From assembly GCF_900188065.1 (NCBI RefSeq), contig NZ_FZNQ01000004.1:62001-126000 (forward strand): 64,000 bases of DNA. Reading direction: 5' to 3'. The notes below the pieces were generated by a model, which saw nothing but the letters and a program-made list of their open reading frames with translations, was not told where the DNA came from and did no database searches. Position 1 is the stretch's first letter, and each line of letters begins with the position of its first letter. Both the position numbers and the translations under genes were made by a program. Shown here piece after piece: positions 7,359 through 15,690 of the stretch. This DNA is from Halorubrum vacuolatum (GTDB lineage Archaea > Halobacteriota > Halobacteria > Halobacteriales > Haloferacaceae).

Positions 7359-8525
7359 ATGCCTGATCGCGAGGGCGGGATGGCGTCGGAACGGTCCGAC
7401 GATCCGGGCCCCGACGTCCCCCTCCCGGAGCCGCTCCAGACGTTCTTCCGGATCGATGGCGTTCGTGCCGACGATGGCCGGATCCGCTACGTCGGCGAGT
7501 CATACATCCCCGAACGGACGTTGCTCAGGAAGATCGTCCCCGCGTTTCGCGAGGCGGGCTACGACGTCGACCTCGAGGCTACGGAGACGGGACACGTCGT
7601 CATCGCGACGCCGTTCGACCACGGTCGCGAGGGGATCCCATGGGTCAACGTCACGCTCTTTGTCACCACCGTTATCACGACGCTGTTCGTCGGCGCGTAC
7701 GGGTGGTACTACGTCCCGCTCGCGGAGATCCGCGCGAACCCGCTCACGATGTTGCAGGCGTGGCCGTTCACCGCCGCGGTACTCGGCGTGTTGATGGTCC
7801 ACGAGTTCGGCCACTACCTCGCCGGGAGGTACCACGGCGTCGACGTCTCCTTGCCGTACGTCATCCCGTTCGTCTTCCCGTTCGGGACGCTCGGGGCGGT
7901 GATCCGGATGCGTGGTCGAATGCCCTCCCGAAAGGTCCTCTTCGACATCGGCGCGGCCGGGCCGATCGCGGGGCTTTTCGCCACGGTCGTCGTCACGATC
8001 ATCGGCCTGTCACTCGATCCGATCCGGGTGCCCGCGGAGGTGGCGAACCAGTCGGGGACGATGATCCAGTTCAACAATCCACCGCTTTTGACGATCATCG
8101 CCGATCTCCTCGGGCAGGAGACGACCTACGACGACCCACATCTCTCGGCGCATCCGGTGATCATCGGCGGGTGGGTGGGAATGTTCTTCACGCTTTTAAA
8201 CCTGCTTCCCGTCGGCCAGTTGGACGGCGGCCACATGATCCGCGCGATGGTCGGTCCACGTCAGGAAACCATCGCGTCGCTTGTCCCCGGCTTCCTCTTC
8301 GGACTCGCCGCGTATCTCTACTACTGGCGTGGGTTCGGGCTCGACGAATCGGTGGGGCTCTGGGCGTTCTGGGGCGTCTTCGCGCTCGTCATCGCCTTCA
8401 ACGGCCCCGCGAACCCGGCCGAGGAGGACCGCCTCGGGCCCGCCCGCATGGCGATCGGGGTCCTGACCTTCGCGGTCGGGGCGCTCTGTTTCCTGCTCGT
8501 CCCGATCGAGGTCGTGACGACCTGA
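7359..8525 (+). CDS. Site-2 protease-family (M50) intramembrane metalloprotease
   Basis: Multi-pass membrane zinc protease. The active site HEFGH (H148, E149, H152) lies in a transmembrane helix after LGVLMV. The third ligand is in NLLPVGQLDGGH near residue 290. About seven hydrophobic segments are visible between residues 95 and 385. The first 90 residues form a soluble cytosolic domain (FFRIDGVRADDGRIRYVGES), as in other archaeal and plant EGY-like members. 388 aa. A TTATAC box at 7328-7333 lies about 29 nt upstream of the ATG. The family releases membrane-tethered regulators by cutting them in the bilayer; its substrate here is unknown. Confidence 0.9.
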   Translation: MPDREGGMASERSDDPGPDVPLPEPLQTFFRIDGVRADDGRIRYVGESYIPERTLLRKIVPAFREAGYDVDLEATETGHVVIATPFDHGREGIPWVNVTLFVTTVITTLFVGAYGWYYVPLAEIRANPLTMLQAWPFTAAVLGVLMVHEFGHYLAGRYHGVDVSLPYVIPFVFPFGTLGAVIRMRGRMPSRKVLFDIGAAGPIAGLFATVVVTIIGLSLDPIRVPAEVANQSGTMIQFNNPPLLTIIADLLGQETTYDDPHLSAHPVIIGGWVGMFFTLLNLLPVGQLDGGHMIRAMVGPRQETIASLVPGFLFGLAAYLYYWRGFGLDESVGLWAFWGVFALVIAFNGPANPAEEDRLGPARMAIGVLTFAVGALCFLLVPIEVVTT

Positions 8526-8594
8526 GGGAGGTCGGTATCGACCCGCCGAGGCCGGGATCGTCACGGGTTTATCACCGGAGCCGAACCGTCGATC

Positions 8595-8993
8595 ATGAGC
8601 GAGACCCTCGATGACGACCTCTACGTCCGGACGAAGGCGTTGTTGGAGCCCGGCGATATCGAGTTAGTCGGTTGTATCGTCCATACGACCCTCTCCGGCA
8701 GCGAGGACCTCGAGATGCACGAGTTGACCGTCGCGGCCAACGACGTTATCGCCGCACACGCCGACAAGGGCGAGACGTACATCGAGGCCGGGAACGACAA
8801 CACCGACTTCTCCTCGAACCAGTTTCAGGGGCTTACGCTCGACGATGAAGCGTTCGTCTGGGAGTGTCAACAGCTCCTCCGTGAGGGAACCTTCGACATC
8901 GTCTTTTATTATGAGGCCGGCGTCGATCAGGATGCACTCGCAAGCGCCCTCGCCGATCTCGACGGCGTCGATCGCGTAACGCAGGTCCCGTGA
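8595..8993 (+). CDS. Conserved haloarchaeal protein (DUF5778-like)
   Basis: 132-aa soluble acidic protein. The visible order is MSETLDDDLYVRTKALLEPG, VGCIVHTTLSGSEDLEMHELTV (split here after LSG), an AHADKGETYIEAGNDNTDF middle and a C-terminal FDIVFYYEAGVDQDAL with repeated short beta/alpha units. No cofactor motif is seen. I link it to DUF5778 from memory, with moderate certainty. It sits 69 nt after the M50 protease on the same strand and ends in a strong stem-loop, so the two may share a transcript. Confidence 0.72.
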   Translation: MSETLDDDLYVRTKALLEPGDIELVGCIVHTTLSGSEDLEMHELTVAANDVIAAHADKGETYIEAGNDNTDFSSNQFQGLTLDDEAFVWECQQLLREGTFDIVFYYEAGVDQDALASALADLDGVDRVTQVP

Positions 8994-8995
8994 AC

Positions 8996-9035
8996 TGCCT
9001 CGGGGTCAAGCCCCGAGGCACTCGCCTTGTTTTCT
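8996..9035 (+). terminator. Stem-loop with T-rich tail after the DUF5778-like gene
   Basis: A 10-bp perfect stem TGCCTCGGGG/CCCCGAGGCA (8996-9005 and 9011-9020) closes a 5-nt loop and is followed by CTCGCCTTGTTTTCTC. It starts three bases after the stop codon. A T-rich tail after a GC stem is compatible with termination, although archaeal terminators depend mainly on the T-run. Confidence 0.55.
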
Positions 9036-9155
9036 CTGTAGACCTCAGGGACACCGCGTTCGGACGTGACGTGATCACACACCCCTCGTTAAATTATGCC
9101 ATTTGAACATCTGGAAATAAATCTTTAAGCGGGGTTAAACCACATCCCGAAACGC

Positions 9156-9302
9156 ATGCCATACGAACATCAGCCGGCGCACCAGACGCCGGGCGCAGGG
9201 CACGTGGACAGCAGATATGAACCGCCCGTCGCCACCGATACCGTCGACGGGACTCCAAAGGGCGAGTTGGCCGCCGGCGAACCCATCGGAGGGTGCCTAT
9301 GA
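9156..9302 (+). CDS. 48-codon upstream ORF / candidate leader peptide overlapping mgtE
   Basis: Open frame ATG(9156) to TGA(9300-9302) encoding 48 residues, beginning MPYEHQPAHQTPGAGH and ending GEPIGGCL. It is rich in proline (seven) and histidine (three in the first sixteen residues). A TTTAAG box at 9124-9129 lies about 28 nt before the ATG, so this ORF, not mgtE, has the leaderless-start geometry. Its stop overlaps the mgtE start as ATGA, and the only Shine-Dalgarno-like motif (GGAGGG, 9288-9293) lies inside its last codons. Translation of mgtE therefore probably depends on ribosomes reading this ORF. Nothing similar in sequence is known to me. The position recalls bacterial proline-rich leaders of magnesium transporters, by analogy only. 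Confidence 0.55.
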   Translation: MPYEHQPAHQTPGAGHVDSRYEPPVATDTVDGTPKGELAAGEPIGGCL

Positions 9303-10426
9303 ATACAGACGCCCCATCAGACGAGTTCTTTTATCCTGACGGTGGCACCGATGAAGGTGCGCCGTCCGAACCGATCCCCGAACAACACTTCGATACCGTC
9401 TCCGAGGTCCTCACCGGCGACTACGTCGCCGTCGGCTCCGATACCTTCGCCGGCATCGCCATCGAACGCTTCCGAGAGTTCGCGCCGACCGACGAGGACG
9501 AGACCACGGTCTACTACGTCTACGTCGTGGAGGGCGCCGATGAGAACGGCGAACCCGGCGAGCTCGTCGGGGTGCTCTCGCTGCGCGAACTGTTGAACGC
9601 GCCGGAGGACACACCGGTTTCGGAGATCATGACCGAGGACCTGATCACCCTCGGCGTCGACGACGAGATCGAACCCGCCGCCCGCCGGATGCGCGAACTC
9701 GAGTTCCCGGTGCTGCCGGTAACCGACGCCGACGGTGCGCTTCGCGGCGTCCTCCGCGCCGACGACATGATGGGCGCGCTTGAGGAGGAGGCAACCGAGG
9801 ACATCATGAAAAGCGCCGGTATCTCCTTTTCGAGCGCCGAGGAGGCGCGCTCGACGGCGATCCTCGAATCCTCGATCTCGCGGATCCTTCGGCTGCGACT
9901 CCCCTGGTTGCTCGTCGCGCTGGCGGGTGGACTCGCTGCGGGGCTCGTCATCGAGGGCTTCGAGGAGACGCTGGATGCGGTCATCGTCCTCGGCTTCTTC
10001 ATCCCCGTCATCATGGACATGGGTGGCAACGTCGGCACGCAGGCGTCGACAATCTTCGTCCGCGGCCTCGCGCTCGGGCACATCGACGACGAGAACGCGA
10101 TGCGTCACTTCGCCCGCGAGACGAAAGTCGGGCTCGTGATCGGCGTCATTATCGGATCCATCGGCGCGCTCGCCGCCTACGGCTGGATCGCCGGTCTGCG
10201 CGGTGAGGCGGCCGACGCGGGCACCATCGCCTTCGTCATCTTCGTCTCGCTCGTCGCGGTCTGTGTCATCGCGAGCCTCGTCGGCTACGTGATCCCGTGG
10301 ATCGCCCACAAACTGGACTACGACCCCGCGGCGGTCTCGGACCCGCTCGTGACGACCGTGAAGGACGTCACCGCGCTCGTGATCTACTTCGGGCTCGCGA
10401 CGGTGCTTCTCGCACACTTGTTGTAG
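9299..10426 (+). CDS. mgtE: MgtE-family magnesium transporter with CBS pair
   Basis: Divalent-cation (Mg2+) channel/transporter of the plasma membrane. Residues about 35-165 form a soluble tandem CBS module (LVGVLSLRELL, PVSEIMTEDLITLGVDDEI, EFPVLPVTDADGALRGV). Residues about 200-375 form the five-helix MgtE channel with the signature PVIMDMGGNVGTQASTI lining the pore and the SDPLVTTVKDVTALVIYF last helices. The long bacterial N-terminal superhelical domain is absent, so sensing probably relies on the CBS part. Start: ATG 9299, preceded by GGAGGG five bases away; a GTG at 9293 is also in frame. Its start overlaps the stop of the 48-codon upstream ORF. Confidence 0.93.
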   Translation: MNTDAPSDEFFYPDGGTDEGAPSEPIPEQHFDTVSEVLTGDYVAVGSDTFAGIAIERFREFAPTDEDETTVYYVYVVEGADENGEPGELVGVLSLRELLNAPEDTPVSEIMTEDLITLGVDDEIEPAARRMRELEFPVLPVTDADGALRGVLRADDMMGALEEEATEDIMKSAGISFSSAEEARSTAILESSISRILRLRLPWLLVALAGGLAAGLVIEGFEETLDAVIVLGFFIPVIMDMGGNVGTQASTIFVRGLALGHIDDENAMRHFARETKVGLVIGVIIGSIGALAAYGWIAGLRGEAADAGTIAFVIFVSLVAVCVIASLVGYVIPWIAHKLDYDPAAVSDPLVTTVKDVTALVIYFGLATVLLAHLL

Positions 10427-10474
10427 GGATCGTACCTCCGCTGTGGGGTTCGCGGAGCCGACCGCCGCTTCCTT

Positions 10475-10494
10475 TTATACACCTCGGCCGGGAA
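10475..10494 (+). promoter_or_regulatory. Core promoter of the alpha/beta hydrolase
   Basis: TTATACACCTCGGCCGGGAA, with the box 27-29 nt before the ATG at 10504. Eighteen of twenty bases, and the spacing to the start codon, are shared with the promoter of the NOG1-like gene at 12067-12086. Confidence 0.6.
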
Positions 10495-10503
10495 GTTTTC
10501 AAT

Positions 10504-11289
10504 ATGAACCGGACCTCCCACCACGGCCGTGAGACCGCCTACCGCCGATTCGATCGCGGCGGCGACGGCCCGCCGATCTGTTTCATCCACGGCAGCGGCG
10601 GCACCGGCGACGTCTGGCGCGCACAGACACGGCTCGCCGATCGGTTTCCGGTCGTGACGCTCGATCTCTCCGGACACGGCGCGAGCGACGACGTCGACGC
10701 CGAACCCGGAAGCGAGACGCTCGGTGTCTACGCGGACGACGTCCTCGCCGTCGTGGAGGCCGCGACGAACTCCGGGGAGCGGCCGGTCCTCTGTGGCAGC
10801 TCCCTCGGCGGGGCCGTCGCGTTGTGGGTCGCGCTCGAACGCGACGTCGACCTCGCGGGGCTGGTGCTCGCCGGGACGGGCGCGAAACTCCCCGTGCTCC
10901 GAGATCTGCTCGACTGGCTCGCGAACGATTTCGATCGGGCGATCGAGTTCCTCCACGGCGAGGACCGGCTCTTTCACGACGGTTCCTCGGCGTACGTGGA
11001 CCGCTCGGCGGCGACGATGCGCGAGTGTGGACGAGCCGTCGTCGAGCGCGACTTTCGGAGCTGTAACCGGTTCGACGTGCGTGACCGGCTCCCGGCGGTG
11101 GAGCCGCGGACGCTGGCGGTCGTCGGCGAACACGACCGGCTTACGCCGCCGTCGTATCACGACTTCCTCGCCGAATCGATCCCGCGGTGTGAGCGGGCGA
11201 CGGTCGAGGACGCCGCCCACCTCGCGATGATGGAGACGCCGGTGGCGTTCAACGCCGCGCTCGCGTCGTTTCTCGACCGATTGGGGTGA
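10504..11289 (+). CDS. Alpha/beta-hydrolase-fold protein
   Basis: 261-aa serine hydrolase. The oxyanion segment is FIHGSGGTGDVW, the nucleophile elbow is CGSSLGG (G-x-S-x-G), a GEHDRLTP segment supplies the acid, and DAAHLAMMETP near the C-terminus supplies the catalytic histidine. This is the full triad order of the haloperoxidase/esterase-like superfamily. The frame is open upstream to 10297, but the ATG at 10504 follows a TTATAC box by the usual distance. It stands alone after mgtE on the same strand. The substrate cannot be told from sequence. Confidence 0.88.
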   Translation: MNRTSHHGRETAYRRFDRGGDGPPICFIHGSGGTGDVWRAQTRLADRFPVVTLDLSGHGASDDVDAEPGSETLGVYADDVLAVVEAATNSGERPVLCGSSLGGAVALWVALERDVDLAGLVLAGTGAKLPVLRDLLDWLANDFDRAIEFLHGEDRLFHDGSSAYVDRSAATMRECGRAVVERDFRSCNRFDVRDRLPAVEPRTLAVVGEHDRLTPPSYHDFLAESIPRCERATVEDAAHLAMMETPVAFNAALASFLDRLG

Positions 11290-11350
11290 CGATCCGCGAA
11301 CCGTCCCGGGGTCGGCCACCTTTTTATATACTCATCTTGTCCCTCCCTGC

Positions 11351-12049
11351 ATGAGCCGCGACGATGGGGCCGAGGATACGTCCCCTCCGGACACGACCGG
11401 GGCCGAGGCACCGACGGGCGATCCCAACGGCACCCTCACGGCCGGGCTGCCGGAGGACCCCAACATCGACGACCTGTTGAATAAACTCGACGCGCTGGAG
11501 GCGATCGTCGACGACGACGCCGAACGCCGGAAGGTCAAACAGACGATCGCGCTGGTCGAACGGATGCCGGGGAGCAGGGCGTTTACCAGCCACATCAACA
11601 AATACACCAGCCGCGATATGGCGGAGTCGTTCGTCGGGGCGGTCATCTTCTCGTTGCCGCTTTTGGTCGAGGACGGCGTCTTCGAGATCGCGGAGTGGTT
11701 CATCGAGTTTACGCCCGGCGGCATCCCGGTCTTTTTTATCATGAACGTGCTGTTCGTGTTGGGCATGACCGCGGGATTGTTGTATTACGCCGATTTCAGG
11801 CAGGTACAGGTGACGAACCCGATATTCGGGTTCATCCCACGACGGTACCTCGGCGTGCTCCTCATCTCGTTGCTGACCGCCTTCTTTATGCTCCTCATGT
11901 GGGGCCGGCTTCACGAGGAGGACCCAACGACGCTGGAGCAGGTCGGTCGCGTGACGGTGATCTGGGCCGCCGCCGCCTTCGGGGCGGCCCTAGGGGACAT
12001 CCTCCCCGGCGAGTCGAAGGGCGACGACATCGGCGGACCCGTCGAGTGA
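11351..12049 (+). CDS. DUF2391-like integral membrane protein
   Basis: 232 aa. The acidic N-terminal 95 residues include a coiled-coil-prone LLNKLDALEAIVDDDAERRKVK stretch (helix from about 38 to 75). Four hydrophobic helices follow: ESFVGAVIFSLPLLVEDGVF, FFIMNVLFVLGMTAGLLYY, YLGVLLISLLTAFFMLLMW and VTVIWAAAAFGAALGDILP. I place it in the DUF2391/TIGR02587-type membrane family from this pattern. A TTTTTATATAC box at 11322-11332 is about 25 nt before the ATG. No function is known. Confidence 0.8.
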   Translation: MSRDDGAEDTSPPDTTGAEAPTGDPNGTLTAGLPEDPNIDDLLNKLDALEAIVDDDAERRKVKQTIALVERMPGSRAFTSHINKYTSRDMAESFVGAVIFSLPLLVEDGVFEIAEWFIEFTPGGIPVFFIMNVLFVLGMTAGLLYYADFRQVQVTNPIFGFIPRRYLGVLLISLLTAFFMLLMWGRLHEEDPTTLEQVGRVTVIWAAAAFGAALGDILPGESKGDDIGGPVE

Positions 12050-12066
12050 GCGCCAAACGGACGCCC

Positions 12067-12086
12067 TTATACGCCTCGGCCGGCAA
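12067..12086 (+). promoter_or_regulatory. Core promoter of the NOG1-like GTPase gene
   Basis: TTATACGCCTCGGCCGGCAA, starting 29 nt before the ATG at 12096. It is near-identical in sequence and spacing to the promoter at 10475-10494. Confidence 0.6.
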
Positions 12087-12095
12087 TTCGGGGCT

Positions 12096-13085
12096 ATGAT
12101 ATTCGAAGGCCTCCCGACGACCCCTCGGTCGGGGGAGTTGGTGGATAAGGCCTTTTCGCGGGCCGCACGCGCGGGCCGCGCAAAAAGCGGCCACGAGGCC
12201 CAAGAGTCGATGCTGCGGACCGCGGGCAACGTCCTCTCTGACAACTTGGAGAACGTCGTCGTCTCCTGGCCGGATTTCGGCTTCGACGTCGACCCCTTTT
12301 ATTACGAGCTCGCGGACGCCATCGTCGACGTCGACGAACTTCGCCAGTCGCTCTCACGGGTGATGTGGACCGCCCGGCGGATCGAGACGCTCCGTGACGA
12401 TTACAGTTCGCGGCTCCGCAGTTCGGACCTCGAAACGGCCACCAAACATCGCAAGCAGGCGTTCGCGCGTATGGCCGACCTGATGGACGACATCGAGGAG
12501 GACCTCCTCCGGATCGGCGAGGCGCGGGACGCGCTCCGTACCCTCCCGGACATCCGGCCCGATGAACCCGCGATCGTCGTCGCCGGCTATCCGAACGTCG
12601 GGAAATCCTCGTTCGTCAACGCGGTCACGCGCGCCTCCAACGAGATCGCCGAATATCCGTTCACGACGAAGGGCGTGCAGGTCGGCCACTTCGAGCGCGA
12701 CCACATCCGCTACCAGATCGTCGACACGCCGGGATTGCTCGACCGGCCCGCCGACGAGCGGAACGATATCGAACGACAGGCCGTCAGCGCGCTCGAACAC
12801 CTCGCCGACGTCGTCCTCTTCGTGTTGGATCCCTCCGGCGACTGCGGCTATCCACTCGAGGTGCAGTTGGCGCTTCGCGAGGAGGTCAGGACGCTTTTCG
12901 ACCCGTCGATCCCCGTGCTCACCGTGGCGAACAAACACGACCGCTTCGAGGCGGTGAAAGCGGAAGCAGTAGATGCGACGATGAGCGTCACCGAGGACGA
13001 GAACGTCGACGAGGTTCTCGAGATGGTCGTCGAGGCGATCGCGTACGAACCGGAGCTCCCGACCCGGGATCGAAGCGAGAAGTGA
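12096..13085 (+). CDS. NOG1-family GTPase (Obg-like, ribosome-associated)
   Basis: GTP-binding protein of the NOG1/Obg branch, implicated in large-subunit ribosome assembly in eukaryotes. The N-terminal 155 residues form the NOG1 helical bundle (MIFEGLPTTPRSGELVDKAF, DFGFDVDPFYYELADAIV). The G domain then shows G1 AGYPNVGKSSF, switch EYPFTTKGVQVGHF, G3 VDTPGLLDR and G4 ANKHD. 329 aa is shorter than eukaryotic Nog1, lacking the C-terminal extension, as usual for archaea. It stands alone and is convergent with the DUF389 gene. Confidence 0.93.
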   Translation: MIFEGLPTTPRSGELVDKAFSRAARAGRAKSGHEAQESMLRTAGNVLSDNLENVVVSWPDFGFDVDPFYYELADAIVDVDELRQSLSRVMWTARRIETLRDDYSSRLRSSDLETATKHRKQAFARMADLMDDIEEDLLRIGEARDALRTLPDIRPDEPAIVVAGYPNVGKSSFVNAVTRASNEIAEYPFTTKGVQVGHFERDHIRYQIVDTPGLLDRPADERNDIERQAVSALEHLADVVLFVLDPSGDCGYPLEVQLALREEVRTLFDPSIPVLTVANKHDRFEAVKAEAVDATMSVTEDENVDEVLEMVVEAIAYEPELPTRDRSEK

Positions 13086-13142
13086 GCGGCGAACCGGGAG
13101 CCGTGCTAACTTCCTCCGGCCGGCGCATGTACGGACGCGACG

Positions 13143-14435
13143 TCATGCGCGCTCGACGGTGACGAACCGCACCTCGACCGCGACCCCATGGCCCACCGTC
13201 GCCTCGATCCGTGTATCGAGTGCCGCGGCGAGGCCGTCGACCGCCGTACCGGGCGGGCCGCCGACGGTGATGATCACGCGGTCCGTCGACAGCGGCGGGA
13301 CGGTTCCGGAGCGTTCGACTTGGAGCTCGAGGAGTTCGAGTTCCCCGTCGATCGCGGCGAGTTCGTCGCCGACGGCGCTTCTGATCTCCGCTTCCGTCGT
13401 CGTTTCGACGTAGGTGTCGTAGGTGACCCCGCCGAGAAACATCGAGAGGATCGCGATGGCGACGACGAGCGCCGCCGCGCGCTTCAAGAGTGCCGCCCGC
13501 GCCTCGTCCTCACGGAACCATCGCTGTGGGCGATACCCCTCGTACCAGAGCATGACGAGCGCCGCGAGGTTGATCGAGAGGACGTTGACCATGACGAGGA
13601 CGCCCGCACCGAGGGCGAGCCGTGGGATGCCGAAGGCGATCCCGATGCCGACGGCGGCCGCGGGCGGGATGAGCGCCACCGCGATCATCACTCCGACGAG
13701 CGCGGCGGAGACGCCGGTCATGAGCGAGACGATCCCCGCGACGCCCGCGCCGAGCGCGACCGCGAGGGCGAGCACGTTCGGTGCTAGTCGCTCGGAGACC
13801 TCCGCGAGCGCCAGCGGATCGACTCCGGGGGGCACGAGGTTGAGCGCCCGAAGGGCCGCGGCGAAGACGGCGGCGGACCCGACAGCGAGGGCGACCCCGA
13901 GTACCTGGAGCCGTATCCCTCGTCTGAAGAGGTCGTCGTCGTCCACGACCGTTCCGACCGCAGCCGACATCGCGGGTCCGATCAGCGGCGCGATCACCAT
14001 CGAGCCGACGACGGTTGCGGGCGAGTCGAGCAGGAGGCCGGCGGTCGCGATCACCGCCGACAGCACCGTCATCAACACGTATGTTTCGATACCGGAGACG
14101 AGGTCGACCGCCTTCGTCTGGAGTTCCTGCGTCGAAATACGGTCCTCGCCACGCTCGGCCTCCTCGGTGTACTGCTCCTCGAGCGTGTCGAAATCCCGAG
14201 AGACGACCGTCTCCGCCGCGGTGATGACCGTGTAGGTTCGTTCGTCGATCCCGGCCTCCCTGAGCCGCTCGAGGACGGGTTCGACGGCGGCGGTCGGGAG
14301 CGGAAACATCGCGACCGCGTCGTACTCGCGGGTACTCGTTTCGTCCGTGATCACGTAGTCGACCCCCTTCTGATCCAGCGCGTCGATGACCGCCTCCCGT
14401 TTACCGACGGGGATCATGATCTGTACGAGTCGCAC
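13143..14435 (-). CDS. DUF389 / TIGR00341-like membrane protein
   Basis: About 430 aa. An N-terminal ferredoxin-like soluble domain (RLVQIMIPVGKREAVIDALD) is followed by the DUF389 membrane core with roughly six to eight helices (SGIETYVLMTVLSAVIATAG, DSPATVVGSMVIAPLIGP, LALAVALGAGVAGIVSLMTG, IAVALIPPAAAVGIGIAFG). A periplasmic-type C-terminal domain closes the protein. The frame opens at a TTG (14456), but the GTG at 14433-14435 is preferred: an ACTATAAACG box at 14458-14467 then sits about 27 nt upstream, and homologues start at this strand. The function is unknown; the family has been guessed to be transport-related. Confidence 0.82.
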   Translation of the reverse strand: MRLVQIMIPVGKREAVIDALDQKGVDYVITDETSTREYDAVAMFPLPTAAVEPVLERLREAGIDERTYTVITAAETVVSRDFDTLEEQYTEEAERGEDRISTQELQTKAVDLVSGIETYVLMTVLSAVIATAGLLLDSPATVVGSMVIAPLIGPAMSAAVGTVVDDDDLFRRGIRLQVLGVALAVGSAAVFAAALRALNLVPPGVDPLALAEVSERLAPNVLALAVALGAGVAGIVSLMTGVSAALVGVMIAVALIPPAAAVGIGIAFGIPRLALGAGVLVMVNVLSINLAALVMLWYEGYRPQRWFREDEARAALLKRAAALVVAIAILSMFLGGVTYDTYVETTTEAEIRSAVGDELAAIDGELELLELQVERSGTVPPLSTDRVIITVGGPPGTAVDGLAAALDTRIEATVGHGVAVEVRFVTVERA

Positions 14436-14556
14436 GACTGTGGGTCGATCAGCCAACGTTTATAGTTCCGGGTTCATCCCGCGATCCATCCCGGCGGGTC
14501 GCCCGTCCGCCGAAACGGAACTTTAAAGCGCGAATCCCGCCCAGATGACGACACGA

Positions 14557-14808
14557 ATGACCACGCCCCTGCTCATCGACGCGTTCCTGCTCGATTATCA
14601 CTTGGGCCACGTGCTGATCCTGGCGTTCATCGCGTCCTTGCTCGGCGCCGCGCCGCTGAAGTCCCAGAAAGTGATCTCGCTGGTCGTCATGGGCTTCGGC
14701 GCGATCTTCCTCATGGCCCCGTTTACGACGATGCCGCCGACGTACATCCTCTTCGGGATCGGGCTCGCGATCGTCGGGCCGCTGCTCTGGACGACCGCCG
14801 ACTCGTGA
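14557..14808 (+). CDS. Small haloarchaeal membrane protein
   Basis: 83 aa with two or three hydrophobic helices (GHVLILAFIASLLGAAP, VISLVVMGFGAIFLMAPF, YILFGIGLAIVGPLLWTT) and almost no soluble part. Two ATGs are possible, at 14545 and 14557. The TTTAAA box at 14522-14527 fits the second better. I do not recognise the family. The stop is followed by a 7-bp stem CGGGGAC/GTCCCCG (14816-14840) that may help termination. Conservation of such small two-helix proteins in haloarchaea makes it likely to be real. Confidence 0.65.
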   Translation: MTTPLLIDAFLLDYHLGHVLILAFIASLLGAAPLKSQKVISLVVMGFGAIFLMAPFTTMPPTYILFGIGLAIVGPLLWTTADS

Positions 14809-14936
14809 ATCGCCTCGGGGACAAGCCGTGCACGTCCCCGGTATCGTTCTATCGGTCCCGGTGACCCGCCCTCCGGATCCCTCCTGATCGGCCCGAAACT
14901 ACCCGTTTAAGTCGGTCCGCCGGATAGCGTGCATAC

Positions 14937-15182
14937 ATGGCGTTAGAGCAGACAACGACGGGCGACGGTGAGCGCGTGTACGTCGACCGTCGGCGGATCG
15001 AACGGGGCGCCGAGGGGCCGTTTCACGTCGTGTTCGACGACGAGCGCGCATCGAGTCGATGGGGGTTTTACTGTGGCAGCTGTGACTCGCTCGATACCGC
15101 GATGGACACGATGGGGCGGATCCAGTGTAACGACTGCGGAAACGTACGGAAACCCGACGAGTGGGACGCCGCACACGAGTGA
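14937..15182 (+). CDS. Small zinc-ribbon protein (DUF5816-like)
   Basis: 81 aa with two CxxC knuckles, YCGSCDSL and CNDCGNVRKPDEW, spaced about 20 residues apart, consistent with a single zinc ribbon. The N-terminal half (VYVDRRRIERGAEGPFHVVF) looks like a short beta sheet. A GTTTAAG box at 14909-14915 lies about 25 nt before the ATG, giving a leaderless mRNA. I associate it with DUF5816 from memory. It may bind nucleic acid or protein, but nothing in context identifies a partner. Confidence 0.78.
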   Translation: MALEQTTTGDGERVYVDRRRIERGAEGPFHVVFDDERASSRWGFYCGSCDSLDTAMDTMGRIQCNDCGNVRKPDEWDAAHE

Positions 15183-15265
15183 TTCGTCCGTGATGACCGC
15201 GGGCCCGCCGGACGGGCCTACACCGTGGGAAAGTTTATCACGGTCGCGATCGAATTTTCAGCCAG

Positions 15266-15601
15266 ATGGCCACTGCGAGCATCCCACCGACGACGGAGGC
15301 CAGAGACGTCTTTCGTGAACTCGGATACACCGTCACCGAGGGCGGACAGGAGTTCGTCGCGGAGCGGAAATGGCGACGTGTCCATGTGACCGCGCTTTCC
15401 TCCGACGGAACGGAGGACCTCGGACCGTATCTCGCGGACGGTGGGGAGACGCCGCGGCTTCGGTGTTTCGTGACGTGGCGTGACCACGCGACGGCGCTCC
15501 GCGACGACCTGACCGCGTTGAAGCCGCCGTACGACTGGGCGGTGATCGGCGTCGACGGCGACGACTTCGTCGTCATGGAGGGCGCCCCCGGTAGCCCCTG
15601 A
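15266..15601 (+). CDS. Conserved haloarchaeal hypothetical protein
   Basis: 111-aa soluble protein with the pattern [68 protein letters not shown]. This alternates helix and strand and resembles small restriction-fold or HTH-like adaptors, but no catalytic motif is visible. A GTTTATC box at 15233-15239 supports the ATG at 15266. It has the codon bias of a normal resident gene. No function is assigned. Confidence 0.7.
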   Translation: MATASIPPTTEARDVFRELGYTVTEGGQEFVAERKWRRVHVTALSSDGTEDLGPYLADGGETPRLRCFVTWRDHATALRDDLTALKPPYDWAVIGVDGDDFVVMEGAPGSP

Positions 15602-15690
15602 CGGCGATCGAAACACACGCCCCCGATGACGCACTGGGGCTGCACCCGGCACGGCCTTTTATTAACACGTGCGTCCAACCGACACGACGC

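Noticed and set aside
8833-9078. Minus-strand 81-codon ORF
   Set aside because: Arg-rich translation across a terminator hairpin with no promoter.
14816-14840. Stem CGGGGAC/GTCCCCG as a terminator
   Set aside because: The 11-nt loop and lack of a T-run make termination doubtful; mentioned only with the neighbouring small membrane gene.
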